From positions 868,001 through 932,000 of the forward strand of contig OZ244571.1 in assembly GCA_965217825.1 (NCBI GenBank): a stretch of DNA of 64,000 bases. Direction: 5' to 3'. A program made the position numbers and the translations under genes. Positions 24,631-33,602 of this stretch are shown in pieces. The stretch is from VXNE01 sp965217825 (GTDB taxonomy: Bacteria; Pseudomonadota; Gammaproteobacteria; Pseudomonadales; Azotimanducaceae). How positions within the stretch are numbered: the stretch's first letter is position 1; the number at the start of each line of letters is the position of its first letter. The notes below the pieces were generated by a model. That model did no database searches. It saw only the letters and a list, made by a program, of their open reading frames with translations, and was not told the DNA's origin.

Positions 24631-26127
24631 TCAGTCGTTCTCGTCCAACCGACGTTCGGCCATCTCGGCGGCGCGGAAGATGGCGCGACCCTTGTTCATG
24701 CTCTCTTTCCATTCGAGGTGGGACAGGGCATCCGCGACGATACCGCCGCCTGCCTCGATGTAGAGGGTGCCGTTCTTGACCACCGCGGTGCGGATGGCGA
24801 TAGCGGTATCCATGTTGCCGTTCCAGGACAGGTAACCGACGGCACCGCCGTAGATGCCGCGTTTGACGGGCTCCAGCTCGTCAATGATCTCCATCGCCCG
24901 AATCTTCGGTGCGCCGGACAGTGTGCCAACCGGCAATGCCGCGCGCAGTACGTCCATGGCGGTGTTGCCGGCTTTGAGTCGGCCTTCGACGTTGGACGAG
25001 ATGTGCATGACGTGGGAATACCGCTCGATAACGAACTGCTCCGTCACATTCACCGACCCGGTCTCGGCAACGCGGCCGACATCGTTGCGGCCCAGGTCGA
25101 TCAGCATCAGGTGTTCCGAGATTTCCTTCGGGTCGTTCAACAACTCGGCTTCAAAAGCGAGGTCTTCTTCATACGTATGGCCGCGCCGGCGCGTACCCGC
25201 CAAGGGGCGGTTCACGATGGCGCCGTCTTCGACCCGGGCCAGGATTTCCGGCGACGAACTGACTATGTGGAAATCCCGTAGATGCATGAAATACATGTAG
25301 GGCGACGGGTTCAGACTCCTCAAGGCGCGGTACAGGTTGATCGGCGCCGCGTTGAACGGGATCGACATGCGCTGCGCCAGGACCACCTGCATGACATCGC
25401 CGTCGAGGATGTATTCGCGAATGCGTTCCACCGCCCGCATGAAATTTTCCCTGCCGAATTCCGATACGAAGTCGTCCTCTTCGGGCGGCTGGAAGGTGGT
25501 GGTTTCCGGGATGAGCGGCACTGGAGAGGCCAGGTTGGATGCGAGCGTCTTGAGGCGCGCCGCGGCATTGGCGTACGCGTCGGGAAGCGCCGGGTCCACC
25601 AGGGTAATGAGCTGCATCCGGCTCCTCAGGTTGTCGAACACGATGACGTCGTTCGACACCATGAGGAGTATGTCCGGCGTCTGCATCGGGTCGGGGGGCG
25701 TGGAATGCGCGAGCCGCGTCTCGGTGTAGCGCACGGTGTCGTAGCCGAAATAGCCCACCAGACCGCCGATAAAACGCGGCAGTTCGGCGGACGCCGACTC
25801 CCCTTTGGGGACGTGGAACCGGGCTTGATATGCTTCGATGAACGCGAGCGGGTCGTCGGTTTGCTTTTTTTGCACGGTCTTGCCACCGGTTTCAACGCTG
25901 ACCGTGTCGCCGACGACGCGAATGACGGTGTCGCACGGCAGGCCGATGAACGAGTAGCGGCCCCACCGCTCTCCCCCCTGCGCGGATTCGAGCAGGTAGC
26001 TGTAGGGACCGTCCGCCAGCTTGAGATATGTCGAAAGCGGCGTTTCGAGATCGGCGGCGACTTCCCGCACGACCGGAATGCGGTTGTAACCCTCTGCGGC
26101 GAGCCTGTCGAAATCGTTCTGGTTCAT
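24631..26127 (-). CDS. trpE: Anthranilate synthase component I
   Basis: A 498-residue chorismate-binding enzyme for the first step of tryptophan synthesis. The N-terminal TrpE domain includes SYLLESAQGGERWGRYSFIG, which contributes to the tryptophan feedback site. The catalytic half has FYMHLRDF-like residues (YFMHLRDFHIVSSSPE), NRPLAGTRRRG, DLGRNDVGRVAETG, LPVGTLSGAPKIRAMEII and YGGAVGYLSWNGNMD. The start at 26127 gives MNQNDFDRLA; the frame is open further upstream without family similarity. The order rpe-gph-trpE is classic for gammaproteobacteria, but the glutaminase partner trpG is not next to it. Confidence 0.97.
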   Translation of the reverse strand: MNQNDFDRLAAEGYNRIPVVREVAADLETPLSTYLKLADGPYSYLLESAQGGERWGRYSFIGLPCDTVIRVVGDTVSVETGGKTVQKKQTDDPLAFIEAYQARFHVPKGESASAELPRFIGGLVGYFGYDTVRYTETRLAHSTPPDPMQTPDILLMVSNDVIVFDNLRSRMQLITLVDPALPDAYANAAARLKTLASNLASPVPLIPETTTFQPPEEDDFVSEFGRENFMRAVERIREYILDGDVMQVVLAQRMSIPFNAAPINLYRALRSLNPSPYMYFMHLRDFHIVSSSPEILARVEDGAIVNRPLAGTRRRGHTYEEDLAFEAELLNDPKEISEHLMLIDLGRNDVGRVAETGSVNVTEQFVIERYSHVMHISSNVEGRLKAGNTAMDVLRAALPVGTLSGAPKIRAMEIIDELEPVKRGIYGGAVGYLSWNGNMDTAIAIRTAVVKNGTLYIEAGGGIVADALSHLEWKESMNKGRAIFRAAEMAERRLDEND

Positions 26128-26266
26128 CGCCCGATTGTTTCCACATTGGGTGTGAAGACGCGTTCGTCCGTGAGGCGCACGTTGACGCAGAGCGCTGGAG
26201 ACCCTGCATCGCGCCGAAGCCGTAGAGTATCGCAACTGTCGGCGTTCCTTCGCTGCTGCCGGTGCG

Positions 26267-26917
26267 TTAAACGAGGCAGGTCAGCGAATCGATCAGGCCG
26301 TCGGCGCCGAGGTCTTTCGGCGCGATGCCGCCACTATAGCCGTATGGAACGCAGACCACGTCGCAGCCCGCCGCCCTGGCGCACTGCACGTCCGTGATCG
26401 AATCGCCGACGAACAGCGTTCGCCCAGGGTCGGCACCGAGCGCCGCGCAGGCGTACAGCGCGGGATCGGCGGCGGGTTTGTACACCCCAAGGGTGTCGCC
26501 GCACACCACAACCTCAAAGCAGCGGAAAAGGTCCAGCGCGTTGAGCAATGCGGTGGTCAATCTGGTTACCTTGTTGGTGACGACGCCGAGTCGGGCGCGC
26601 GGACCGAGGGAGGTCAGCGCTTCACGTACCCCGGGATAAGGTGCGCTCTCGTCCGCGATGTGCGCGACGTAGTAGTCGAGGAACCGATCTAGCATGGCGC
26701 TCGCCAGTTGCGCTGGTGGCCCATCGCTGCCCTGATGTACCAGCGCCTGCTCGATCATCTTTGCGGCACCGTGGCCGACCCAGCGGCGGGTCAGTTCCTC
26801 GTCCACCTCCGTGTAGCCGTGCTCGGCGAGGCAGAAGTTGAGTCCCGCCATGAGATCCGGCGCGGTATCGACCAATGTGCCGTCGAGATCGAAAAGATAG
26901 GCGTCGTACGTGTCCAT
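26267..26917 (-). CDS. gph: Phosphoglycolate phosphatase
   Basis: A 216-residue HAD-superfamily phosphatase. The nucleophile motif is FDLDGTLVDTAPD at the N-terminus, then VVTNKVTRLT (motif II/III region) and FVGDSITDVQCARAAG (motif IV). It removes phosphate from 2-phosphoglycolate, formed by DNA repair or oxygenase activity. ATG 26917 is preceded by GGGAG with short spacing; the open frame extends to 27076 but overlaps rpe. It sits between rpe and trpE on the same strand, as in Pseudomonas-type genomes. Confidence 0.94.
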   Translation of the reverse strand: MDTYDAYLFDLDGTLVDTAPDLMAGLNFCLAEHGYTEVDEELTRRWVGHGAAKMIEQALVHQGSDGPPAQLASAMLDRFLDYYVAHIADESAPYPGVREALTSLGPRARLGVVTNKVTRLTTALLNALDLFRCFEVVVCGDTLGVYKPAADPALYACAALGADPGRTLFVGDSITDVQCARAAGCDVVCVPYGYSGGIAPKDLGADGLIDSLTCLV

Positions 26918-26954
26918 GCGCTCCCAACAGGCGACTGGATGAAACGGGTTGGGG

Positions 26955-27614
26955 CTAGACCAGGGCCGCCCGAAACGACCGAATGGTCTGCGCGTAGTCG
27001 TCCGTGCCGAATATCGCGGTGCCGGCGACAAACATGTCCGCACCGGCCCGGGCGGCGGAGCCGACATTGTCGACATTGATGCCGCCGTCTATTTCAAGCC
27101 GCGCGTCACTTCCCGCCTCGTCCAGCCGGCGACGAACTGCACGCACGGTATCGAGGCTTTCCGGCATGAAGGACTGGCCGCCGAAGCCAGGGTATACCGA
27201 CATCACCAACACCAGATCCAGATCATCGAGAACGGGTTGGAGTTCCGACACGAGGACTCCGGGACTGAGTGCTAGGCCGGCCTTGGCGCCGCTCTTGTGG
27301 ATAAGTTCGATCGAGTCGCGGACACTTTCGGTCGCATCGGGGTGGAAGGTGATGTAATCCGCGCCCGCGTCGATGAAGTCGCCGATGATGCGGTCTACGG
27401 GCTGGACCATGAGATGCACGTCCACGGGTGCGGTGACGCCGTGTCGGCGCAGGGCGCGCAATACCGAGGCCCCCACGCTCAAATTCGGCACGTAGTGGTT
27501 GTCCATCACGTCGAAATGCACCGTGTCGGCACCGCCGTCGAGCACGTTGGAAACCTCTTCGCCGAGTCGGGCGAAGTCCGCGGCGAGGATGGACGGTGCG
27601 ATCCAGTAAGACAT
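26955..27614 (-). CDS. rpe: Ribulose-phosphate 3-epimerase
   Basis: A 219-residue TIM-barrel epimerase of the pentose phosphate pathway, interconverting ribulose 5-phosphate and xylulose 5-phosphate. Signature parts are IAPSILAADFARLGEEV, VHFDVMDNHYVPNLS, DVHLMVQPVD, VMSVYPGFGGQSFM and EIDGGINVDN, which contain the metal ligands (His, Asp, His, Asp). Length is standard. First gene of the rpe-gph-trpE run. Confidence 0.97.
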   Translation of the reverse strand: MSYWIAPSILAADFARLGEEVSNVLDGGADTVHFDVMDNHYVPNLSVGASVLRALRRHGVTAPVDVHLMVQPVDRIIGDFIDAGADYITFHPDATESVRDSIELIHKSGAKAGLALSPGVLVSELQPVLDDLDLVLVMSVYPGFGGQSFMPESLDTVRAVRRRLDEAGSDARLEIDGGINVDNVGSAARAGADMFVAGTAIFGTDDYAQTIRSFRAALV

Positions 27615-27744
27615 CAGTCGAATGCTACACGATGCGTTTCTGGTGCGAGAGGCTTCGACTACTTCAATCCAGGGATGATACCCGCGCAGACTCGCTCATC
27701 GGGGACATCCTTCGCGCACTCGGACTTGTCGTTGAAGTCGACGT

Positions 27745-28074
27745 TCATGAATCCGCGAATGGGTGGCCTTTCAAAACTCGGTCTTGCCAGACTCGTTGAT
27801 GGCGATGCGTAGGCGAAGCTCTCTGTATTCTGACGGTTCGCTCAAGACCGCCCATGCGTTCTCGCTCGGGGTTCCTGAAGGCGGTCAGCGCGCCACGCAG
27901 GTAGCCGAGGGCCTGATCGTGGTGACCTCTGCCGGCCGCCCATCTCGCCTTGTGATACGACATCAGACCGAGACGAAAGTTATTCGGTTGAAGCCGTTCG
28001 GAATAGATCTCGTACGTTCTATCGACATACGGCTCGACGAATGCCCCGCCACCCTCCCTTAGCAGAATCGTCAT
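27745..28074 (-). pseudogene. Possible remnant of a TPR-type protein
   Basis: The 109-residue frame begins with a plausible ordered segment, TYEIYSERLQPNNFRLGL followed by YHKARWAAGRGHHDQALGYLRGAL, which resembles a tetratricopeptide helix pair from a larger protein. After about residue 65 the composition turns into Arg-rich text that looks out of frame. I read it as a truncated or frameshifted fragment, but a short real gene cannot be excluded. The stretch 27615-28084 between rpe and murU otherwise shows nothing recognisable. Confidence 0.35.
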
Positions 28075-28084
28075 GATCTCGCTG

Positions 28085-28750
28085 TCAATCAGTGAGCTTG
28101 CGAACCGCCTTCAATTGCGCCGGGGAGCCGATATCGAACCAGGTGCCGCGAAACACCTCTCCCGTAATGCGCCCTGCCGCGGCGGCGTCGAAATAGAGTT
28201 CGTGGGCGACATTGAAGGGACCGGGTGGCGCCTTGGCGAACAGCGCGGGATTAAGCACGGCTATGCCGGTGAACACCAGATCGTCGTCGTCGTTTCCGTT
28301 GCGCCGAACACGGTTATCTATGAGCGCGAAGTCGGCGGTTTCGCGATGGGCGGGTTTCGGTGTCAGCACCAGGTGGCCAGCCACAGGAGCGAGGTCGGTG
28401 AGTCGGTTGAATGGATAGTTCGTCCAGATGTCGCCGTTCAACACGAGGAACGGCGCTGGGCCGAGCAGCGGCAGGGCCGCCTTGACGCCGCCGCCGGTGT
28501 CGAGCAGCGTTGCTTCCCGGCTGTAGCGGACGTTGACGCCGAGATCGCGTCCTGCTCCGACGCGCTCCTCTATCTGCGCGCCGAGATGATGCAGATTGAC
28601 TACGATGTCGGTGATGCCAGCGCGACGAAGCCAGCGGATCTGATGCACGATCAGTGCTTCCCCCGCGATCGGGAGCAGGGGTTTGGGTATGCGATCCGTG
28701 AGCGGGCGGAGGCGTTCGCCCCGTCCCGCCGCGAGAATCATCGCCTTCAT
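28085..28750 (-). CDS. murU: N-acetylmuramate alpha-1-phosphate uridylyltransferase
   Basis: A 221-residue nucleotidyltransferase. The activator loop is MILAAGRGERLRPLTDRIPKPLLPI, with the catalytic Lys in the PKPLL segment, and metal/sugar site motifs are FLVLNGDIW and GTWFDIGSP. MurU converts MurNAc-1-phosphate to UDP-MurNAc, so recycled sugar re-enters peptidoglycan synthesis and bypasses the fosfomycin target MurA. Its start overlaps the 3' end of amgK by 4 bases, and the pair sits divergent from lptD, as in Pseudomonas. Confidence 0.93.
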   Translation of the reverse strand: MKAMILAAGRGERLRPLTDRIPKPLLPIAGEALIVHQIRWLRRAGITDIVVNLHHLGAQIEERVGAGRDLGVNVRYSREATLLDTGGGVKAALPLLGPAPFLVLNGDIWTNYPFNRLTDLAPVAGHLVLTPKPAHRETADFALIDNRVRRNGNDDDDLVFTGIAVLNPALFAKAPPGPFNVAHELYFDAAAAGRITGEVFRGTWFDIGSPAQLKAVRKLTD

Positions 28751-29733
28751 CGCCCAGGTCCCGCCCGGCGTGCGGCGGGCACGACGACGTTCACGATCCA
28801 GCGGCTCAGATCCGCGAGTTCCCGGTAGCTACCCGCCACCTCGACGACGCGTTCGAGGGTGGGGGCGATATCGCGCAGGTGGCTGTCCCGACCGTCGCGC
28901 AACTTGAGCCGGGCGAAGATTCCGGCGGCCTTGAGGTGCCGCTGAACACCGGTAAGGTCAAAGGCGCGGCGAAAATCGGGCGCGGTCAGGCCGAAGTCCG
29001 CAAGGAGCCGGTATCGCGTCAGCCATTTTGCGACGGTAGCGTCGGGAAAGACGTGGTAGCAGTCGCGCAGCAGCGAGACGAGATCGTAGGTCACCGGACC
29101 GAGCAGCGCGTCCTGAAAGTCGACGATGCCGAGACTCCCGTCATCGCGTAGCAGCAGGTTGCGGCTGTGATAGTCGCGGTGAACGGTGACCATCGGTTGC
29201 GCCTGCGTGGCGTCGATGAGCGTCTCCCAGGCGTTATCGATGAACGCCGGTGTTTCGATCCCCAGGAATCTTTTTACCAGCCACTCGGTGAAGATCCCGA
29301 GTTCGTCGCGAAAGCGTGAGATCTCGTAGGGGGGAACGATGTCGGAGGTGACCGACTGGATACGCAAAAGGGCTTCCAGCGCCAGGTCCAGGCATTCCTC
29401 TTCGCGACCCGCGTTGTAAGCGTTATCGAACCGGACGTCCCCGAAGTCCGAGACAAGGAAAAACCCGCGCGGATCGAACGCGAATACTTCGGGCACCGGC
29501 ACGCCGTTCGCGCGAAACAGCGTCGACAGCGCGCGGAACTGGGCGTTGTTCTCGGTTGCGGGCGGCGCGTCCATGGCGATGCGGGAACCGTCGTGGCTCG
29601 TTGCGCGATAGAACTGGCGCGCGCTCGCCTCGCGCGCGAGCGGTTCGAACGCGACCAACGCACCGAGCTGTTCTACGCACCAGGATTCGAGTTGCCGAAT
29701 ACGGTCATTCATGAGAGGACGCCGCTCGTCCAT
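28747..29733 (-). CDS. amgK: N-acetylmuramate/N-acetylglucosamine anomeric kinase
   Basis: A 328-residue protein with an aminoglycoside-phosphotransferase-type kinase fold. The catalytic loop is TVHRDYHSRNLLL and the metal motif GIVDFQDALLGPVTYDLVSLLRD. Together with MurU this matches AmgK, which phosphorylates MurNAc and GlcNAc at the anomeric carbon in wall recycling. The start may be 29733 or the ATG at 29712 (MNDRIRQL). It is co-transcribed with murU (4-base overlap) and divergent from lptD, with about 100 bp of shared promoter region. Confidence 0.93.
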   Translation of the reverse strand: MDERRPLMNDRIRQLESWCVEQLGALVAFEPLAREASARQFYRATSHDGSRIAMDAPPATENNAQFRALSTLFRANGVPVPEVFAFDPRGFFLVSDFGDVRFDNAYNAGREEECLDLALEALLRIQSVTSDIVPPYEISRFRDELGIFTEWLVKRFLGIETPAFIDNAWETLIDATQAQPMVTVHRDYHSRNLLLRDDGSLGIVDFQDALLGPVTYDLVSLLRDCYHVFPDATVAKWLTRYRLLADFGLTAPDFRRAFDLTGVQRHLKAAGIFARLKLRDGRDSHLRDIAPTLERVVEVAGSYRELADLSRWIVNVVVPAARRAGPGR

Positions 29734-29834
29734 CCACTTGCGCCGCCGAAGTTTAACGCGGCGCGACCATGAGGTTCAGCTTGGAGTTAATTCCGCGACT
29801 ATGACGCGCGCCCTTCATTTGTCATGCTTCGCAG

Positions 29835-32156
29835 GTGAAGTGCTTCGCCGCTCTAGTTCTTGTCGTTGCGTTCGCGTCGCCGTGCGCGGGCGCCGTCTCG
29901 GCCGTCGATGCGCATTGGGTGCCGCGCGCGGAACTGGATCCCGGTCTCAAGTCCAGAGTGCCGGCGTCCTGCGGTGGCATGTACGTGGAACGTGACTTCC
30001 CCGAGCCGCTCGGCGCGCGGTCGGGATCGTTTCCGGTCCGGTTGCGCGGTGACCAACTGGTGTACACGCGCGACGGCAGCACGGAGTTCGCGGGCGGGGT
30101 TTCCTTCGAACAGGGCAATCGCAGGCTCGTCGGCGAGCGCGCGGTGGTTCGCGAGGTCGACGGGACGCGGGAAGTCTCGTTCACGAATGGCTTCCAGTTG
30201 AGCGAACCGGGCCTGGCGCTCGCCGGCGCCTCGGCGACGTTCGATACGGCGGCGGAAGGGATGCGCGTCGAAGATGTCGATTTCGTGCTGTTCGCGCCGG
30301 CCTTTCGCGGCACGGCCGACGCCATTGATCGACGGGACGACGCGTTGACCGTTGAAGGGACGCGGTTGACCCGATGCGCTCCGGGAGTCGAGACGTGGCG
30401 CGTCGAGACCGCGCGTATCGACATGCGTCGCGGTGACGCGTTTGCGCGTGCACGAAACGTGGTGGTGAAACTCAAGGGGGTACCGATCTTCTATTCTCCC
30501 TGGCTTCGTATTCCCGTTTCCGCTGACCGGCAGTCGGGTTTCCTGTTCCCCAACGCGGGGTATTCGCGCGACGACGGAGCCGATCTCGCCACGCCCTTCT
30601 ATCTGAACCTTGCCCCGAACTACGATGCGACGCTGAACCCACGCCATGTATCCGGTCGGGGCACCGGTCTGACGGTGGAATTCCGCCACTTGAACGGCTT
30701 CGCCGAAACGACGGCGGTTGGTGCCGTTTTGCCGCAGGATCGCCGATACGTCGGGGCAGGCGATCCTGACATCGCGTCGGATCGCTGGCTGTCCCGCGTG
30801 AGCCACCTTGGCGGCTTCGGCGGTTTCACGACGTTTGTGGACTACGCGGCGGTGAGCGACCGCGACTACTTCCGCGACCTGGGGACGGACCAGGATGTCG
30901 TCGGCCAGAACCACCTGCGCCGGTTTGCCGAGATGCGCTACGCGCGCGGTGGATTTTCCGCGGGCCTCTCGGCGCAGGCATTCCAGATGCTCGATCGGCG
31001 TCGGGAACCGCATCGACGCGTGCCGGCGCTCGATCTGACCTATAGCGGTCGCGTCATGGGTTCGCTGGGTTGGACCCTGGGAGCCTCCTGGACAGCCTTC
31101 GACCCGCCCGAGGAGTCGCCGGGCGGTCGGGCGCGGATATCGGGGGAACGCGCACATGTTGAATCGCGCCTGCAACTGCCGTTTCTCCGCTCCTGGGGCG
31201 CTCTCAGACTCGGCGCTGGCTACCGCTATACCAGCTATGCGCTGGAAGCCGCACCCTTCGCCGAAGACACGACGCCGGAACGGGCAATCGCTTTCGCGGA
31301 CCTGGACGGCAGCCTGTTTTTTGACCGCGATCTCGGCGAGAGAACCATCTGGACCCTGGAACCGCGCGGGTACTACCTGTACCAGGGCTACGAGGCGCAG
31401 GACGCGCTGCCGTTGTTCGATACGTCCTTTACGACCTTCTCCTATCCGCGATTGTTTCGGCGCGACCGATTCTCGGGACTGGACCGAATCGGCGACGCCA
31501 ACCAGTTGGCCGTGGGCGTGACGAGCCGCCTGCTGGACAGCGGAACCGGTAGAGAAAGGGTGCGCGCGAGTCTTGGGAGAATCTTCTTCTTCGAAGACCA
31601 GCGCGTCACGCTGCGCGGACCCGCCGCGGGAGACGGGCGTTCCGCCTCTGCCTTCGCTGCCGAACTCGCGGCCCGTATCGGCGCGTTCACCGTCATGGGC
31701 GGCGGCGTCTGGGATCCGGAACATGCGGACGCGGGGGAGTTTCGCGTTTTGTTGCGGTATCGGAGCAGCAATGACCGGATTTTCAATCTGGCGCGACGCT
31801 CGCGCCGTGACTCCAATATCGATCAGGGCGAAGTCTCGGCGATCTGGCCCCTCGGCGACCGCTGGAGCGCGATCGGAAAGTGGAACTACGATGTGGAGAA
31901 TGCTCGCAGCAATGAGATCATTGCCGGGTTCGGATACGCCAGTTGTTGTTGGCAGGCGCGGTTGTTGTATCGTCGCTTCATCGAACCCGCGCCGGACGGC
32001 GCGCTGGCGGAAGTCGAAAGCGACGAGGGCGTTGTGGTGCAGTTCGTGCTTCGCGGTTTGGCAGGCGTCGGCGGTCGGGTGGAGTCGCTGCTCTCCCGCG
32101 GGATTCCGGGATACCGCGAGGAGTCCTTGGCAGGGGTGGTTCCGTCGCTCCGCTGA
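29835..32156 (+). CDS. lptD: LPS-assembly protein LptD
   Basis: A 773-residue outer-membrane protein that, with LptE, inserts lipopolysaccharide into the outer leaflet. It has a signal peptide (residues 1-20), an N-terminal periplasmic jellyroll with YVERDFPEP and FTNGFQLSEPGLALAGASA-type strands, and a C-terminal 26-strand barrel beginning about residue 215 (IFYSPWLRIPVSADRQSGFL). Cys46 in SCGGMY and the CC pair in YASCCWQARLL fit the disulfides that this protein needs. The start is GTG at 29835; in-frame ATG alternatives are absent and upstream ATGs are out of frame. surA follows after 66 bases. Confidence 0.95.
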   Translation: MKCFAALVLVVAFASPCAGAVSAVDAHWVPRAELDPGLKSRVPASCGGMYVERDFPEPLGARSGSFPVRLRGDQLVYTRDGSTEFAGGVSFEQGNRRLVGERAVVREVDGTREVSFTNGFQLSEPGLALAGASATFDTAAEGMRVEDVDFVLFAPAFRGTADAIDRRDDALTVEGTRLTRCAPGVETWRVETARIDMRRGDAFARARNVVVKLKGVPIFYSPWLRIPVSADRQSGFLFPNAGYSRDDGADLATPFYLNLAPNYDATLNPRHVSGRGTGLTVEFRHLNGFAETTAVGAVLPQDRRYVGAGDPDIASDRWLSRVSHLGGFGGFTTFVDYAAVSDRDYFRDLGTDQDVVGQNHLRRFAEMRYARGGFSAGLSAQAFQMLDRRREPHRRVPALDLTYSGRVMGSLGWTLGASWTAFDPPEESPGGRARISGERAHVESRLQLPFLRSWGALRLGAGYRYTSYALEAAPFAEDTTPERAIAFADLDGSLFFDRDLGERTIWTLEPRGYYLYQGYEAQDALPLFDTSFTTFSYPRLFRRDRFSGLDRIGDANQLAVGVTSRLLDSGTGRERVRASLGRIFFFEDQRVTLRGPAAGDGRSASAFAAELAARIGAFTVMGGGVWDPEHADAGEFRVLLRYRSSNDRIFNLARRSRRDSNIDQGEVSAIWPLGDRWSAIGKWNYDVENARSNEIIAGFGYASCCWQARLLYRRFIEPAPDGALAEVESDEGVVVQFVLRGLAGVGGRVESLLSRGIPGYREESLAGVVPSLR

Positions 32157-32222
32157 AAAGAGGGTGTTGCGCTTTGGAATGACCAGCCCGCATATTGAGT
32201 GACAGGATGAGGAGTAGCCCAA

Positions 32223-33509
32223 TTGAACGTTGAACGATTCCTGGCCGCGGCGCTGCTGGTCGCGACAGCCTCGCTACACGCCGATATAGAGAAACTCGAG
32301 GGAATTGTGGCAATCGTCGATGACGACGTCGTGCTGGCTTCCGAGTTGGCCGAGCGCTACAACGCCGTCTACCAGCGAATCGTGGATAGCGGGGCCTCCG
32401 CAATGCCATCTCCGGATGCGGTGATGAGTCAGCTCATGGAGCGTCTGATCATCGAGCGCATTCAACTGCAGATGGCGAATCAGCGCGGCATCGACATCGA
32501 CGACGAAACATTGACGCAACAGGTGAACCTCTTCGCCGCTGAAAACCAGATGACGTTGGACCAGTTCAGGGAGGCGTTGGAAAAGGATGGGATCAGCTAC
32601 CGCAAGTTCCGCGAAGACTTACGACAACAGATGCAGTTGGAGCGCTTGCAGCAAGCTATGGTCCGTCGCCGTGTCTCGATTTCCGATCAGGACCTGGACG
32701 ATCTGATCGCCTCGCCATCTTTTCGCGAGTTGACCTCCGACCAGTACCGCGTCGGACACATCCTTCTAGCGGTCGAGAGCGGCGCTTCCGAAGACACCAT
32801 TGCCCGGGCGGCCGCCGCCGCGAAGGACATCGTGGCGCAACTCGAGAACGGTGCGGACTTCGCGCAGATGGCGATCGAGCACTCGGCGGCGTCCACGGCG
32901 CTCGAGGGAGGCGATCTGGGTTGGCGGCGCGCGGCCGAACTGCCGAGCCTGTTCGGCGAAAAGGTCCTGCAGTTGGCGCCGGGCGAGACGGCGGACCCCG
33001 TTCGCAACAGCCTGGGTTTTCACATCATCCAGCTCCTGGAGAAACGCGGCGTCAGTCAGCAGCGACAGGTGCAGTCGCTCGTGCGTCACATACTGGTGCA
33101 GCCATCGGCGATCCGAACTGCCGAACAGACGCGGGATCTCGCCCATTCGCTGCGAGACCGGATAGTGGCAGGCGAGGACTTCGGCGAACTGGCCAGGGAA
33201 CATTCCGAAGATGCGGGGAGCGCGATGGGCGGGGGGGACCTCGGTTGGACCGACGGGACTGAATTCGTCCCGGAGTTTCGCGCGACAATGGCCACGCTGG
33301 CGGTGGGTGAACTGAGCGAGCCGTTCCAGAGCCAGTTCGGCTGGCACATAGTGCAGGTCTTGGACCGTCGCGATCAGGACGTCTCTGACGATGCGCGTCG
33401 CAACGTGGCGATGCAAGTCCTGTACGAGCGGCGCTTCGAAGAAGAACTGCAAGAGTGGCTGCAGGAGATTCGGGACGAGGCCTTCGTCGAGTTGCGCACC
33501 GGCGGGTGA
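32223..33509 (+). CDS. surA: Periplasmic chaperone / peptidyl-prolyl isomerase SurA
   Basis: A 428-residue periplasmic chaperone for outer-membrane proteins, including LptD encoded just upstream. Order: signal peptide (1-20), N-terminal chaperone domain with IVAIVDDDVVLASEL, a first parvulin domain (about 175-275, beginning YRVGHILLAVES) and a second (about 285-385, beginning LVRHILVQPS), then the C-terminal helix. The start is TTG at 32223 with GAGGAG about 9 bases before. In many relatives pdxA follows; here rsmA does. Confidence 0.95.
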   Translation: MNVERFLAAALLVATASLHADIEKLEGIVAIVDDDVVLASELAERYNAVYQRIVDSGASAMPSPDAVMSQLMERLIIERIQLQMANQRGIDIDDETLTQQVNLFAAENQMTLDQFREALEKDGISYRKFREDLRQQMQLERLQQAMVRRRVSISDQDLDDLIASPSFRELTSDQYRVGHILLAVESGASEDTIARAAAAAKDIVAQLENGADFAQMAIEHSAASTALEGGDLGWRRAAELPSLFGEKVLQLAPGETADPVRNSLGFHIIQLLEKRGVSQQRQVQSLVRHILVQPSAIRTAEQTRDLAHSLRDRIVAGEDFGELAREHSEDAGSAMGGGDLGWTDGTEFVPEFRATMATLAVGELSEPFQSQFGWHIVQVLDRRDQDVSDDARRNVAMQVLYERRFEEELQEWLQEIRDEAFVELRTGG

Positions 33510-33602
33510 ATGGACCGGACTCGGATGGTGGTGTGGGCCGCGTTTGAATCGAGCCGCCGAGAGGACCGATGACGACAGCGCGCTGCAATCCGGTGAGCAG
33601 CT

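Noticed and set aside
29853..32222. A 789-residue open frame on the minus strand
   Set aside because: It lies exactly opposite lptD, has no recognisable motif and no ribosome site. Long antisense frames are common in high-GC genes.
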